From Microcystis wesenbergii NRERC-220 (lineage in GTDB: Bacteria > Cyanobacteriota > Cyanobacteriia > Cyanobacteriales > Microcystaceae), in the NCBI RefSeq assembly GCF_032027425.1, contig NZ_JAVSJA010000001.1, positions 620,001 through 684,000 on the forward strand: DNA of 64,000 bases, in the 5' to 3' direction. Shown here in pieces: positions 1 to 9,149 of this stretch (its first letter is position 1; every line of letters begins with the position of its first letter). The position numbers and the translations under genes are program-made. Below the pieces are notes generated by a model, which was not told where the DNA came from, did no database searches, and saw only the letters and a program-made list of their open reading frames with translations.

Positions 1-274
1 GATGGCGGAATTAGTGCGCTCAATCGCCGCACAAGTGGTGGAAACCCCAGCCGGAATCGTTCCCGAATGTCAAACCATGGGAGGGGAAGATATGTCCTTC
101 TTTTTACAGGAAGTACCGGGCTGTTATTTCTTCTTGGGGTCCGCCAATCCCGAATTAGGATTAACCTATCCCCACCATCATCCCCGCTTTGATTTTGATG
201 AATCGGTGTTAGCCATGGGAGTGGAGATTTTTGTCCGTTGCGTGGAAAAATTCTGTAACTCTAAGACTTTCTAG
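1..274 (+). CDS. M20-family amidohydrolase, C-terminal fragment (5' end outside the window)
   Basis: Only the last 90 or so residues are present; the reading frame is open to the left edge. The visible GGEDMSFF motif and the following PHHHPRFDFDE block are the end of the metal-binding peptidase domain of M20D amidohydrolases (N-acyl-amino-acid or IAA-amino-acid hydrolase type), which remove acyl groups from amino acids or related amides. The family is normally about 400 residues, so roughly three quarters of the gene lies upstream. argB follows on the same strand after 79 bases. The true substrate cannot be told from this piece. Confidence 0.8.
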   Translation, partial: MAELVRSIAAQVVETPAGIVPECQTMGGEDMSFFLQEVPGCYFFLGSANPELGLTYPHHHPRFDFDESVLAMGVEIFVRCVEKFCNSKTF

Positions 275-332
275 AAATCCGTTCAAGGTGAACAGTTTTT
301 GTCAAACCCGAAACCGCTAAACTGGTCACTGA

Positions 333-1241
<909 letters not shown>

Positions 1242-1409
1242 TAGTAATTACCGTACTTTTGGTTAAAAAGACTTGCCTAAAACCAGAGAGCCGGTGTACA
1301 AGTAAGTTAATAAACGCGCTTCTCGCTCCTTTGTAATGGCAAAAGTTTTAGTCTTGAGTTAGTTTAGTCGGGAAGCGCAGAATCCGAAGTTTTCATAGCA
1401 ATTGAATTT

Positions 1410-1631
1410 ATGACCAAACAAGCTGTAGCTCACCCGATGGTGAAGTTTCAACGCAAGGTTAGCAAGTGGATAGATGCAAAAGTAGTCAAACCTAGCGATA
1501 GTATCTGGAAACTGGCTCTTTTATACGGAGATGAGTGGGTATACTGGAAGCAAGAGTTGCTCGATTTCGGTTTCTCCATGCAAGACCCTCTCAGCGAAGT
1601 GGTAGCGGTAGAAGCTTGGGACGAAGAATAA
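1410..1631 (+). CDS. Small conserved cyanobacterial protein (DUF4327-like)
   Basis: A 73-residue acidic-ended protein with a central block WKLALLYGDEWVYWKQEL and a C-terminus ending in WDEE. This pattern matches, from memory, the small cyanobacterial DUF4327 family, whose role is unknown. There is no signal peptide or membrane segment. It lies alone between argB and the membrane-fusion protein gene, 43 bases ahead of the latter, so the two could share a transcript. The family name is a recollection and not a search result. Confidence 0.65.
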   Translation: MTKQAVAHPMVKFQRKVSKWIDAKVVKPSDSIWKLALLYGDEWVYWKQELLDFGFSMQDPLSEVVAVEAWDEE

Positions 1632-1674
1632 GCGACCATCGACTCAAAAGCGGCTTTCTACTAGGACTATCCCC

Positions 1675-2895
1675 ATGGGATCGACTCCGATTATCCTTTC
1701 CGCTCTGGTTATCTTATCCTTAAGTGCGAGTTGTTCTCCCCAGACAGAAACCCAACCACCGCCACCAGCAGCCCGTACTACTACCGTCAACGTCACCACG
1801 GCTAAACCGGCAACCAGCGGACGCAATCTCGATTACACGGGAACTACCCGACCTTTAAAAGTCGTTTCTCTGCGATCGCAAGCCACGGGTCAGTTACTCA
1901 ATCTCCTCGTCGATGTGGGAGATGAGGTGCAATTAGGGCAAATCCTCGCTCGTGTTGATGATCGTCTCCTTGCCACCGTTGTCCGACAAGAAAAGGCTGC
2001 CCTATCGTCTCTAGAAGCAGAATTAGCCCGGGCGAGAATTGAAGTCAGTAACGCTGAAATTGAAGTGGAGCGCCTACAACTACAATACCAACAGGCCAAA
2101 AATGATGCCGAGCGCCTGCAAAAATTAGCCCTAGAAGGGGCGATTCCCCTGCAACAGGGCGAAACAGCCCAAACTACGGCGGCAGTGGCTTTAAAAGCCG
2201 TTAATAGCGGGCGATCAAGAATTAAAGTCGAGGAGCAGGTAGTGGCGGCAATTATCGGCAGAATTGCCGCCCAAAAATCGGTCATCGCTCAGGAACAACA
2301 ACGTCAGGCCTACGCTATTCTTAAATCACCAGCGACGGGGATAGTGATCGAAAAACTGAAAGAGCCGGGGGATTTAGTCAGTATCGGCGATGAAGTCCTC
2401 AAAATTGGTGATTTTAAACAGGTCAAGGTGGTAGTATTATTATCGGAATTGGATTTAAAAACGATTAATTTAGGACAAACGGTTAATGTCAGTCTTGATG
2501 CTTTCGGTGAGAGAAATTTTTCCGGTCGCATCACCAGGATTTTTCCCCTCAGCCAAGGCACGGCCCGGCGGATTCCCGTGGAGATTGCTCTACCCAATGG
2601 GGATGGTTTAATCAAAGGGGGATTATTGGCCCGGGTGCGGTTTAATAATAATTCTGCCCCTCAGGTGATTGTTCCCGAAACAGCAATTGTCGGTCAGGGG
2701 GAATCCTCGGCCATTTTCGTCCTTTCCGAGTCTAACTCGCAAGTGCAAAAACGTCCCGTTCGTCTCGGTCAAGCGCTCGACGGTCAAGTAGAAATTCTCA
2801 CTGGACTTGAACCGGGGGAGCGTTTCGTCGTCAATAGTAGTAAACCTTTGCAAAATGGTGAAAAAGTCCGCATCAGTATCCTGAGTAATCCTTGA
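1675..2895 (+). CDS. RND/HlyD-type efflux periplasmic adaptor lipoprotein
   Basis: A 406-residue membrane-fusion protein. The N-terminus has a lipoprotein signal ending in the lipobox LSASC near residue 20, then a proline-rich linker. Next come the first half of a biotinyl-lipoyl domain (LRSQATGQLLNLLVDVGDEV near 66), a long coiled-coil hairpin rich in A, E, L and Q (about 100-200), the second lipoyl half (SPATGIVIEKLKEPGDLV), and a beta-barrel with membrane-proximal domain. Such adaptors link an inner-membrane pump to an outer-membrane channel. No pump or TolC-like gene is next to it here, so it is an orphan within this window and its substrate is unknown. Confidence 0.88.
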   Translation: MGSTPIILSALVILSLSASCSPQTETQPPPPAARTTTVNVTTAKPATSGRNLDYTGTTRPLKVVSLRSQATGQLLNLLVDVGDEVQLGQILARVDDRLLATVVRQEKAALSSLEAELARARIEVSNAEIEVERLQLQYQQAKNDAERLQKLALEGAIPLQQGETAQTTAAVALKAVNSGRSRIKVEEQVVAAIIGRIAAQKSVIAQEQQRQAYAILKSPATGIVIEKLKEPGDLVSIGDEVLKIGDFKQVKVVVLLSELDLKTINLGQTVNVSLDAFGERNFSGRITRIFPLSQGTARRIPVEIALPNGDGLIKGGLLARVRFNNNSAPQVIVPETAIVGQGESSAIFVLSESNSQVQKRPVRLGQALDGQVEILTGLEPGERFVVNSSKPLQNGEKVRISILSNP

Positions 2896-2967
2896 TGAGT
2901 CAGGGGTTGGCGGCTTTTCAGTGATCAGTGAACAGTAATCAGTAGGGTGTGGGGTGTGGGGTGTGGG

Positions 2968-3016
2968 CTTCGGCCGTGAGCTCAGCGTTCGACCGAGCTC
3001 ACGCCGAGGTCCGAAC
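2968..3016. repeat. Palindromic interspersed repeat (copy 1)
   Basis: A 49-bp imperfect palindrome whose arms read GGCCGTGAGCTC and GAGCTCACGCCG around a short loop. It sits inside a run of GTGTGGG repeats after the adaptor gene. A near-identical copy in the opposite orientation lies at 62318-62368, also inside the same kind of ACACCC run, and half-copies occur inside the mobile repeats at about 35535 and 35933. Confidence 0.75.
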
Positions 3017-3131
3017 GGGTGTGGGGAAGGAAACCTCTTTCATCTGTGGGGGTGAAAATTTTTTCATCGGGACTGACTCCTAACTCCTGTCTCCTGTCTC
3101 CTAACTCCTGTCTCCTGTCTCCTGAAAGTTT

Positions 3132-3587
3132 TTAAATATTTTTCAACATCAGCAAAGAGCGAGTTTGAAAGCCGAGATTTTGGTAGAGATTGAGAGCATT
3201 GTCGTTATTGATGAAGACTTGTAAACCGATGCGGGTTTGTCCGCGACTTTTTGCCCAATCCTTAGCTCGATCGATTAGTGCGCTGGCGATACCTTGGCGA
3301 CGATGCTGGGGATCGACGTAAATTAGGAAAATATGACCATAGCGATCGCCTGTCACCTGATCGACGGCGCTCCCCATCCAGAGACAAGCGATCGCCGTTT
3401 GTTGTGCTTCGACGATCCACAGGGGAGTATCGAGGCAAAAAAACTGTCTGACTGTATCAGCTAGATGGGAGAGGTTTTTTTGTTCGGGAAAAAATTCTTC
3501 ATAGGTGCGGGTGAGAAAATTAATTAGTAGATAGCGATCGCTCGGTTTTCCCAGTCGCAGCCGATAATCTTCGGGAAGGTTAGCCAT
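3132..3587 (-). CDS. GNAT-family N-acetyltransferase
   Basis: A 151-residue single-domain acetyltransferase. The acetyl-CoA loop is clear: VDPQHRRQGIASALIDRA at about residues 94-111 (the R/Q-x-x-G-x-A motif), followed by the NDNALNLYQNLGF block typical of motif B. GNAT enzymes move an acetyl group from acetyl-CoA to an amine on a small molecule or protein; the acceptor cannot be predicted. Its start codon overlaps the end of the small gene upstream by eight bases, so the two are probably translated together. Confidence 0.88.
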   Translation of the reverse strand: MANLPEDYRLRLGKPSDRYLLINFLTRTYEEFFPEQKNLSHLADTVRQFFCLDTPLWIVEAQQTAIACLWMGSAVDQVTGDRYGHIFLIYVDPQHRRQGIASALIDRAKDWAKSRGQTRIGLQVFINNDNALNLYQNLGFQTRSLLMLKNI

Positions 3588-3744
3588 GCCAAGGATAAGA
3601 GAAAATTATGCCCAGGGATGGCTCGATCGGAGCGGGTGCGGCTAAATCTGCCGGTAAAAAAATCCGGATGCCAGTGGCAACCAGAGCAACTAAAAACACG
3701 AAGATAGTCAGGAGCGGGGCGATATATTGCCGGAAAAAAGCCAT
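3580..3744 (-). CDS. Small single-pass membrane protein upstream of the GNAT gene
   Basis: A 54-residue open frame starting MAFFRQYIAPLLTIFVF. Residues 7-30 form one clear membrane helix, followed by a short tail rich in A and P (LPADLAAPAPIEP). Its last codons overlap the GNAT start (ATGGCTAA), which suggests translational coupling. I recall similar short proteins in other cyanobacteria but can give no function. Support is the coding-like pattern, the conserved-looking helix and the tight overlap. Confidence 0.6.
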   Translation of the reverse strand: MAFFRQYIAPLLTIFVFLVALVATGIRIFLPADLAAPAPIEPSLGIIFSYPWHG

Positions 3745-3824
3745 AATTATTTGATCTGTAAACTACTATTCTTTCTATTTTAGGGATTGCCAGTTAAGAT
3801 ATCAGCAATTAAAAAAAATTCGCC

Positions 3825-3853
3825 CAAAAAAAGTGATCGGCATACCGATCACT
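3825..3853 (-). terminator. Rho-independent terminator for the 53-residue protein gene
   Basis: Perfect 9-bp stem AGTGATCGG / CCGATCACT with a CATA loop. On the minus strand it is followed directly by a run of seven T. It lies 41 bases past the stop of the small gene ending at 3894. Confidence 0.75.
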
Positions 3854-3893
3854 AGAAACCGACAACTAGACTATGACTAAACACCGATTAAAT

Positions 3894-4055
3894 CTAACGA
3901 AGGTGTAAATAGGCCGCCTCTGCTTCCAATTGACGTACTAAAGCTTCATTTCCCTGCGCTCTAGCTACTTCCAGTCGGTGTTGTAAATTTCTGCGGAGTG
4001 TTTCTCTATGAGCGACGGTGGCCTGTGTTAGGACTTGCTGACGATTTTTGTTCAT
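3894..4055 (-). CDS. Small conserved coiled protein, 53 residues
   Basis: Open frame starting MNKNRQQVLTQATVAHRETL and ending EAEAAYLHLR. It is almost entirely helical, charged and rich in Q, R and E, with no membrane segment. A clean hairpin terminator follows it, which supports a real transcription unit. Short proteins of this type are, from memory, common in cyanobacteria, but I know no function. Confidence 0.6.
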   Translation of the reverse strand: MNKNRQQVLTQATVAHRETLRRNLQHRLEVARAQGNEALVRQLEAEAAYLHLR

Positions 4056-4189
4056 GATGGACAGACTTTTGAGCGACTTAACTTACCTTATATCTAAATC
4101 ATAACATTCTCCTTGGTAAACTGTATCTTTAGCTACTGAATTTAGCGTTAAGATTTATTAAAGCTGTTGGCCACCTTAGTGACAAGTCA

Positions 4190-4987
4190 ATGACGGAACA
4201 GGCACTGATAACCCTTACTAGCGATTTTGGACTACGGGACGGTTATGTGGGCATTATCAAGGGAGTAATAGCGGGAATTGCCCCCCATGCTCGCACTATC
4301 GACCTGAATCATCAAATTTCGCCCCAAGACCTTTACGCTGGTCGTTTTATCCTCCTGAATGCCTATCAATATTTTCCCCAAGGCACTATTCATCTGGCAG
4401 TTATAGATCCGGGGGTAGGAAGCAAAAGACGCGGGGTAGGGATTCGTTTTGCCGGTGGTTATTTAGTTGGTCCAGATAATGGTTTATTTAGTGGCATTTT
4501 AAGCCAATCTACCGCTATATCCGCCGTTAATCTCAATAATTCTTCCTATTGGCGCACCCCTAACCCTAGCACTACTTTTCACGGTCGTGATGTTTTTGCT
4601 CCTGTGGCCGCTTATTTGTCCCGGGGAGTACCCCTAGAAATGTTAGGTGAGATTATTGATCCCGATAGCTTGCAACAATTAGCGATCGCTGTTCCGCAAA
4701 TCGAGGAAGATAAAATCAGGGGTCAAATTCAATATATTGACATTTTCGGCAATTTAATCAGCAATATTCCCGATTATCTCCTAGAGGGAAAAAATTGGTC
4801 AGTGCAGTTGGGGCCAAAAATTATCCCCGCAAAAAACACCTACAGTGATGTTCCTTCCGGAGAAATAGTCGCTTTTATCGGTAGTCACGGGGGGTTAGAA
4901 ATTGCCGTCAATAGTGGTAGCGCCCAAAAGCAATTACACCTAAATATTGGCGATGCGATCGAGGTTAGAATAGATAGGAGTCAGTGA
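4190..4987 (+). CDS. S-adenosyl-L-methionine hydroxide adenosyltransferase (DUF62 family)
   Basis: A 265-residue protein of the fluorinase/chlorinase fold. Visible blocks are TLTSDFGLRDGYVG at the N-terminus (SAM ribose-binding aspartate), AVIDPGVGSKRRG near 67, VGPDNGLFS near 92, and SHGGLEIAVNSGSA near 233 in the C-terminal domain. Most members split SAM with water into adenosine and methionine rather than making a halogenated product; the water-using activity is inferred from family frequency. It is monocistronic. A run of 7-bp tandem repeats begins seven bases after the stop. Confidence 0.88.
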   Translation: MTEQALITLTSDFGLRDGYVGIIKGVIAGIAPHARTIDLNHQISPQDLYAGRFILLNAYQYFPQGTIHLAVIDPGVGSKRRGVGIRFAGGYLVGPDNGLFSGILSQSTAISAVNLNNSSYWRTPNPSTTFHGRDVFAPVAAYLSRGVPLEMLGEIIDPDSLQQLAIAVPQIEEDKIRGQIQYIDIFGNLISNIPDYLLEGKNWSVQLGPKIIPAKNTYSDVPSGEIVAFIGSHGGLEIAVNSGSAQKQLHLNIGDAIEVRIDRSQ

Positions 4988-4993
4988 TCAAAA

Positions 4994-5083
4994 CTGATAA
5001 CTGATAACTGATAACTGATAACTGATAACTGATAACTGATAACTGATAACTGATAACTGATAACTGATAACTGATAACTGATA
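4994..5083. repeat. Tandem heptamer array (CTGATAA)n
   Basis: Twelve perfect head-to-tail copies of CTGATAA plus a partial unit, filling nearly the whole gap between convergent genes. It resembles the short tandemly repeated heptamers known from cyanobacteria. Related tracts occur near 9110-9152, 32683-32800 and 51090-51130. Confidence 0.95.
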
Positions 5084-5090
5084 TAGCCTT

Positions 5091-5939
5091 TTAATCAATT
5101 CTCATACTAATATCTAACCAAGTAGAACGGGTAATCGGGGCGCTAGTGGAAATATAATCTACTCCTGTTTCGGCAACGTTGCGAATGCGATCGAGGGTAA
5201 TATTTCCCGATGCTTCTATTTTGGTTTTACTATTAAAATTGCGGATCATCTCCACAGCAGTTTGCATCATCTCTAAATCCATATTATCTAACATAATGAT
5301 CTCTACCTGCTGCTGTAGGGCCTGATTCACTTCTTCTAATTGGCTGGTTTCTACCTCAATTGTGAGAGGATAGGGCATATTTTGCCGTACACGACGCACT
5401 GCTTCCTCGATGCTGCCGGCTGCTTGAATATGATTATCTTTAATCATAATTGCATCATCTAACCCCAAACGATGGTTAATAGCGCCACCGATACCGGAGG
5501 CATATTTTTCTAAAATTCGCAATCCGGGGGTAGTTTTGCGAGTATCCACCAATCTTGTCGATAAATCGGCAATTTTCTCCACATATTTGCGAGTGGCACT
5601 AGCAATCCCACTCAAGCGCATAGCAAGATTTAAAGCGACTCTTTCCCCAATTAACAGCGCATCGAGGGAACCTTCTATCTCGGCAATAACTTTAGACTTG
5701 GGGCAGAATTCCCCTTCGGCAACGGTGGGGGTAAAGTGAATAGTGGGGTTAAGCAGTTGAAAAACTCGTTCAGCTACGGGTAAACCGGCAATAACTCCCG
5801 CTTCTTTGGCAATCCAAGTAGCTTGACCGATTTTAGCATGACCGAAGAAAATTGCTTGGGTGGTGCGATCGCCTCTACCGAGATCTTCTCGTAACCAGTT
5901 TTCTAACAAGGGATCAAGGACTAATAGGGGCGGTAACAT
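5091..5939 (-). CDS. nadC: Nicotinate-nucleotide pyrophosphorylase (quinolinate phosphoribosyltransferase)
   Basis: Converts quinolinate and PRPP to nicotinate mononucleotide, the entry to NAD. The 282 residues match the family. Visible motifs are LREDLGRGDRTT near 16, TRKTTPGLRILEKYA near 131 (quinolinate-binding arginine and lysine), the HRLGLDDAIMIKDNHI block near 155, and EASGNITLDRI in the C-terminal half. No nadA or nadB is adjacent, as is usual in cyanobacteria. Confidence 0.96.
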   Translation of the reverse strand: MLPPLLVLDPLLENWLREDLGRGDRTTQAIFFGHAKIGQATWIAKEAGVIAGLPVAERVFQLLNPTIHFTPTVAEGEFCPKSKVIAEIEGSLDALLIGERVALNLAMRLSGIASATRKYVEKIADLSTRLVDTRKTTPGLRILEKYASGIGGAINHRLGLDDAIMIKDNHIQAAGSIEEAVRRVRQNMPYPLTIEVETSQLEEVNQALQQQVEIIMLDNMDLEMMQTAVEMIRNFNSKTKIEASGNITLDRIRNVAETGVDYISTSAPITRSTWLDISMRID

Positions 5940-6010
5940 AGAATTTATCGAAACAATCGGGACGTATTTATTTTAAGTTTAGGAATGTTTGACCTTTTTG
6001 TAAACTTTCT

Positions 6011-6577
6011 TTAATCGAAACTTATCCCTTCATAGATTAACTCGATCGCACAGTGAAAATCGAGACTAGATAGAATAATTTCTTCCCCTTGACTATAAGC
6101 GCAGTAAAACCAAATTTTATCTTCACCGCGACGATAAACCTCAACACTGATCGATTCGGGATCGACTAAAACGTATTCTTGTAAACTGGCAATCTGACGA
6201 TAATATTGTAACTTTTTAGTGCGATCATAGTTTCCTGTGCTGGGGGAAAGCACTTCAATAATCACTTGTGGATGTTGAATAAAATTACGAGATTCTCTAT
6301 CCCTAGAATCGCAACTAATCACCAAATCGGGATAAAAATAACGACTATTATTAGCTTGGACTTTCACATCAGATACATTGACTCGACAGCCTCGCGGACG
6401 GAGATGAAGTCTTAAAGCCGTATAAAAATTCAAGGTAATATCATTATGGGGCAGACTACCCCCGGTCATGGCGATAATTTCCCCATCAATATATTCATGG
6501 CGACATTCCTGGGTAGCGTCCCATTCTAGATACTCTTCCGGGGTCATTCTTTCTGGGTATTGAGGTTGAGCGATCAT
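6011..6577 (-). CDS. Uma2-family (DUF820) putative endonuclease
   Basis: A 188-residue protein with the PD-(D/E)XK fold signature of this very expanded cyanobacterial family: an N-terminal MTPEEYLEWD block, YIDGEIIAMTGG, then FYPDLVISCD near 105 and VIIEVLSPST near 128, which together carry the acidic residues and the following helix. These proteins are often near mobile elements and are suspected nucleases, but cellular roles are unproven. It stands alone 71 bases downstream of nadC. Confidence 0.88.
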   Translation of the reverse strand: MIAQPQYPERMTPEEYLEWDATQECRHEYIDGEIIAMTGGSLPHNDITLNFYTALRLHLRPRGCRVNVSDVKVQANNSRYFYPDLVISCDSRDRESRNFIQHPQVIIEVLSPSTGNYDRTKKLQYYRQIASLQEYVLVDPESISVEVYRRGEDKIWFYCAYSQGEEIILSSLDFHCAIELIYEGISFD

Positions 6578-6738
6578 TTTTCTTTTTCCTTGTCAACTAA
6601 CTAAATTAATATCCCATTTCCTTTTTATGTTATACCATTTTCTCGCCCGAAGATTGAAGAATAGTCATAATTAAGCGGTGACTGATTACCCTAATGATAA
6701 GATGGAGAGAGAAAGCATTATTGTCGCAGGTCGCTAAG

Positions 6739-7206
6739 ATGACGAAAACAGTTGCCGATATCATGACTCCCAATCCCATCACCGTCACCGCTAACACTTC
6801 TCTATCCGAAGCAGTGAAAATTTTGGCCGAAAAGCGGTTTAGTGGTTTACCCGTGGTGGATGACAATATGCGACTGATTGGGGTTATCTCCGAAACTGAC
6901 CTCATGTGGCAGGAAACGGGAGTAGAAGCTCCTCCTTACATTATGCTCCTCGATAGCGTCATCTATCTACAAAATCCTAGCCGTCACGAGAAATTACTCC
7001 ATAAAGCTCTCGGTCAAACCGTGGGGGAAGTAATGACCGATAAACCTATTAGTATCACGGCTGACCGCCCTTTGAAAGAAGCGGCCTCGTTAATGTACGA
7101 TCGTCATGTGCGTCGTTTACCGGTGATTGAGGAAGAAACCCACAAAGTAATTGGTATTATCACTCGCGGTGATATCATTCGCGATATGGCAAAATCCGAA
7201 GCATAA
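6739..7206 (+). CDS. Tandem CBS-domain protein
   Basis: From the ATG at 6739 the protein is 155 residues and almost wholly two CBS domains: VADIMTPNPITVTANTSLSEA to GVISETDL, and VGEVMTDKPISITADRPL to IGIITRGDII. Pairs of CBS domains bind adenine nucleotides or SAM and act as energy-state sensors. The frame is open back to 6694, but the first 15 residues do not look like family sequence, so the later start is preferred. With no catalytic domain attached, it probably regulates a partner encoded elsewhere. Confidence 0.88.
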   Translation: MTKTVADIMTPNPITVTANTSLSEAVKILAEKRFSGLPVVDDNMRLIGVISETDLMWQETGVEAPPYIMLLDSVIYLQNPSRHEKLLHKALGQTVGEVMTDKPISITADRPLKEAASLMYDRHVRRLPVIEEETHKVIGIITRGDIIRDMAKSEA

Positions 7207-7248
7207 TTGCTTTTCTAGGGCAACAATTAACTAAAAGGTCTTGAACAA

Positions 7249-7706
7249 ATGAATCAATCTCAGGAAACGGTTACTTATTCCCTAGAAACTATCTTGATGC
7301 GGATTGAGGGAAAAATCGATTCTTTACAAAAAGATGTGACGTAACTGTTCAGGGGGTAGGGTTGATTCATGAATCAACCCTACAATGAATCAACCCTAGT
7401 TCAGGGGGGGACAAAATCTGATAATCTAAAAAGGCGTAGAAAAGAGCGGCTACTGTGGGAGAGTAGTATCCATGCCTCTAGGAAAGGCAGTTCTTCTCCT
7501 TCTCTGCTGCCCCAGGAGAGTCCTTCCACAGAGTCAATGCCACTGGCGGCTTGACATCCCCCCCCCTGAACGGTTACGATGTGACGGATTTAAAGATAGG
7601 GCAAGCGGTGTTAACGGGAAAAGTTGAGGGAATAGAAAATCGACTAAACTCATGGGAGGAAAACCAGAAATATGTGAAAACTTTTTTTCTGAGCAGTAAT
7701 CCCTAA
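7249..7706 (+). pseudogene. Small coiled-coil protein gene split by a MITE
   Basis: The frame begins MNQSQETVTYSLETILMRIE and is stopped by TAA at 7342-7344, two bases into an inserted element. Removing the element and one copy of its 8-bp target duplication restores one continuous frame of about 70 codons: SLQKDVTDLKIGQAVL then EGIENRLNSWEENQKY and a stop at 7704-7706. The intact product would be a short coiled coil, similar in style to the 112-residue protein at 53125-53463. Function unknown. Confidence 0.85.
7341..7577. mobile_element. 237-bp MITE of IS66 type with 8-bp target duplication
   Basis: Terminal inverted repeats GTAACTGTTCAGGGGG and, read inward from the other end, GTAACCGTTCAGGGGGGG. 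It is flanked by the direct repeat GATGTGAC (7333-7340 and 7578-7585). GTAA ends with an 8-bp duplication are hallmarks of the IS66 family. There is no transposase; the interior holds a perfect palindrome GGTTGATTCATGAATCAACC near 7360-7379. It needs a helper IS66 enzyme elsewhere. Confidence 0.88.
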
Positions 7707-7745
7707 ATTCTTGTTTCCCTTGCAATTTTTCTAAAAACTATCAGG

Positions 7746-8792
7746 ATGAAGCGCCGTCAATTTCTCACTAATTCCGCCCTAACTGCTGTTAGTTTTTCCC
7801 TAGTTCCTAGAAAAGTCGTTAGCACTAATTTTCCTCTGATTAAACCGCCACATCTACAACCGGGGGACGGAGTGGGTATTATTAGTCCGGCGGGGGCAAC
7901 TTTTAAAGAAGATGATTTGAATATAGTTATCGAAGCAGTTAAAGCTTTAAAATTAGTCCCAAAAGTTGGTCAACACGCTTTAGATCGTTATGGTTATTTA
8001 GCAGGTAAAGATAGGGAGCGAGCGTCGGATATAAATCAATTTTTTGCCGATGATAATATTGCCCTAATTTTACCAATTCGCGGCGGTTGGGGAAGCGCTC
8101 GTTTATTACCTTATCTCGACTACGATTTAATTGGCCGTCATCCGAAAATTATCTGTGGTTTTAGTGATATAACTTCTTTATTATTAGCTATTTATGCCAA
8201 AACTGGTTTAGTTACTTTCCATGCTCCCAATGGCTTTTCTAGTTGGCGCACCGCTCAAACTGAAAGCTTTCGACAGGTTTTATTTTCCGGGGAAAAGTTG
8301 ACTTTTAGAAATATTCCCGATCCCGATGATGCCAATCGTTTAATGCGGGTAAAAAATCGGATTCAAACTATTACTAAAGGTCAAGCAAAAGGTAAATTAA
8401 TCGGTGGTAATTTAACCACTTTAGCCTCGATCGCAGGTTCTCCCTATCTACCAGATTTTACCAGTGCTATCCTATTTTTAGAAGATATTGGTGAAGATAT
8501 TTATGAAATAGATCGCCTGTTAAATCAATTAAAATTAGCGGGAATTCTCGATAATTTAGCTGGTTTTATCTTCGGTCAATGCAGCAATTGTAGCGCCAAT
8601 AGTGACTATGGTTCCTTGACTTTAGAAGAAGTGATCCGAGAATATATTCAACCCTTAAAAATTCCCGCTTGTCTAGGATTAACTATCGGACATTTAGAAA
8701 TTATTGAAACTATTCCCATCGGTATTGCAGTAGAATTTGATGCGAATCAGGGAACAATTACTATGTTAGAATCGGCGGTTAGTAAACCGTAA
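7746..8792 (+). CDS. LD-carboxypeptidase, S66 family (exported)
   Basis: A 348-residue S66 peptidase, which trims the terminal D-alanine from murein tetrapeptides in peptidoglycan recycling. Catalytic elements are visible: the nucleophile region RGGWGSARLLPYLDYD near 118, LIGGNLTTL near 220, the acidic FLEDIGEDIYEIDRLL block near 244, and the histidine in TIGHLE near 317. The N-terminus MKRRQFLTNSALTAVSFSL is a twin-arginine-like signal, so this version is probably exported folded, unlike the cytoplasmic E. coli LdcA. It stands alone. Confidence 0.86.
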   Translation: MKRRQFLTNSALTAVSFSLVPRKVVSTNFPLIKPPHLQPGDGVGIISPAGATFKEDDLNIVIEAVKALKLVPKVGQHALDRYGYLAGKDRERASDINQFFADDNIALILPIRGGWGSARLLPYLDYDLIGRHPKIICGFSDITSLLLAIYAKTGLVTFHAPNGFSSWRTAQTESFRQVLFSGEKLTFRNIPDPDDANRLMRVKNRIQTITKGQAKGKLIGGNLTTLASIAGSPYLPDFTSAILFLEDIGEDIYEIDRLLNQLKLAGILDNLAGFIFGQCSNCSANSDYGSLTLEEVIREYIQPLKIPACLGLTIGHLEIIETIPIGIAVEFDANQGTITMLESAVSKP

Positions 8793-9149
8793 AATAGGTG
8801 ACTGTTGCTATTCCCTTTTTTAACTGATAACGGAATATTTAGACTGGCGAAGTTACATTATGGGCGCACGCAGTTCGATCAACTCACTGACCACGGTGCG
8901 CCCCTACCATTGGCGCAATAATATTATTGTCGGGGCGAATTGCATTCGCCCTTTCCTCGATAATATTTGCTCATCACCATAACCCTGAATGACACACCGT
9001 ATTTTTTCAAGTTTAAGGCTGCTTGATCTGGATTCCAGTCAAACTTTCATAATTAAAATAGTCACTCGCACTGTTGGTCACTATCATTGGCAATCCCTAA
9101 AAATATATAGCTGATTACTGATTACTGATTACTGATAACTAATTACTGA
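8793..9149. other. Intergenic gap with a dispersed repeat and ACTGATT tracts
   Basis: No coding signal was found. The stretch 8855-8955 is a repeat also present, inverted, inside the mobile element at 32954-33147. At 9110-9152 there are ragged TGATTAC/TGATAAC tandem units just past the pilQ stop. Confidence 0.7.
8855..8955. repeat. Dispersed repeat, about 100 bp (copy 1)
   Basis: Begins ACATTATGGGCGCACGCAG and ends near TGCATTCGCCC. The same sequence with a few changes occurs on the other strand at about 33014-33115, inside a MITE with clear ends. Here the flanking terminal repeats (GGGTGCATC) are missing, so this copy is a core fragment. Confidence 0.8.

Noticed and set aside
4994-5083. Possible CRISPR array
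   Set aside because: Units are 7 bp with no spacers; no cas genes nearby.
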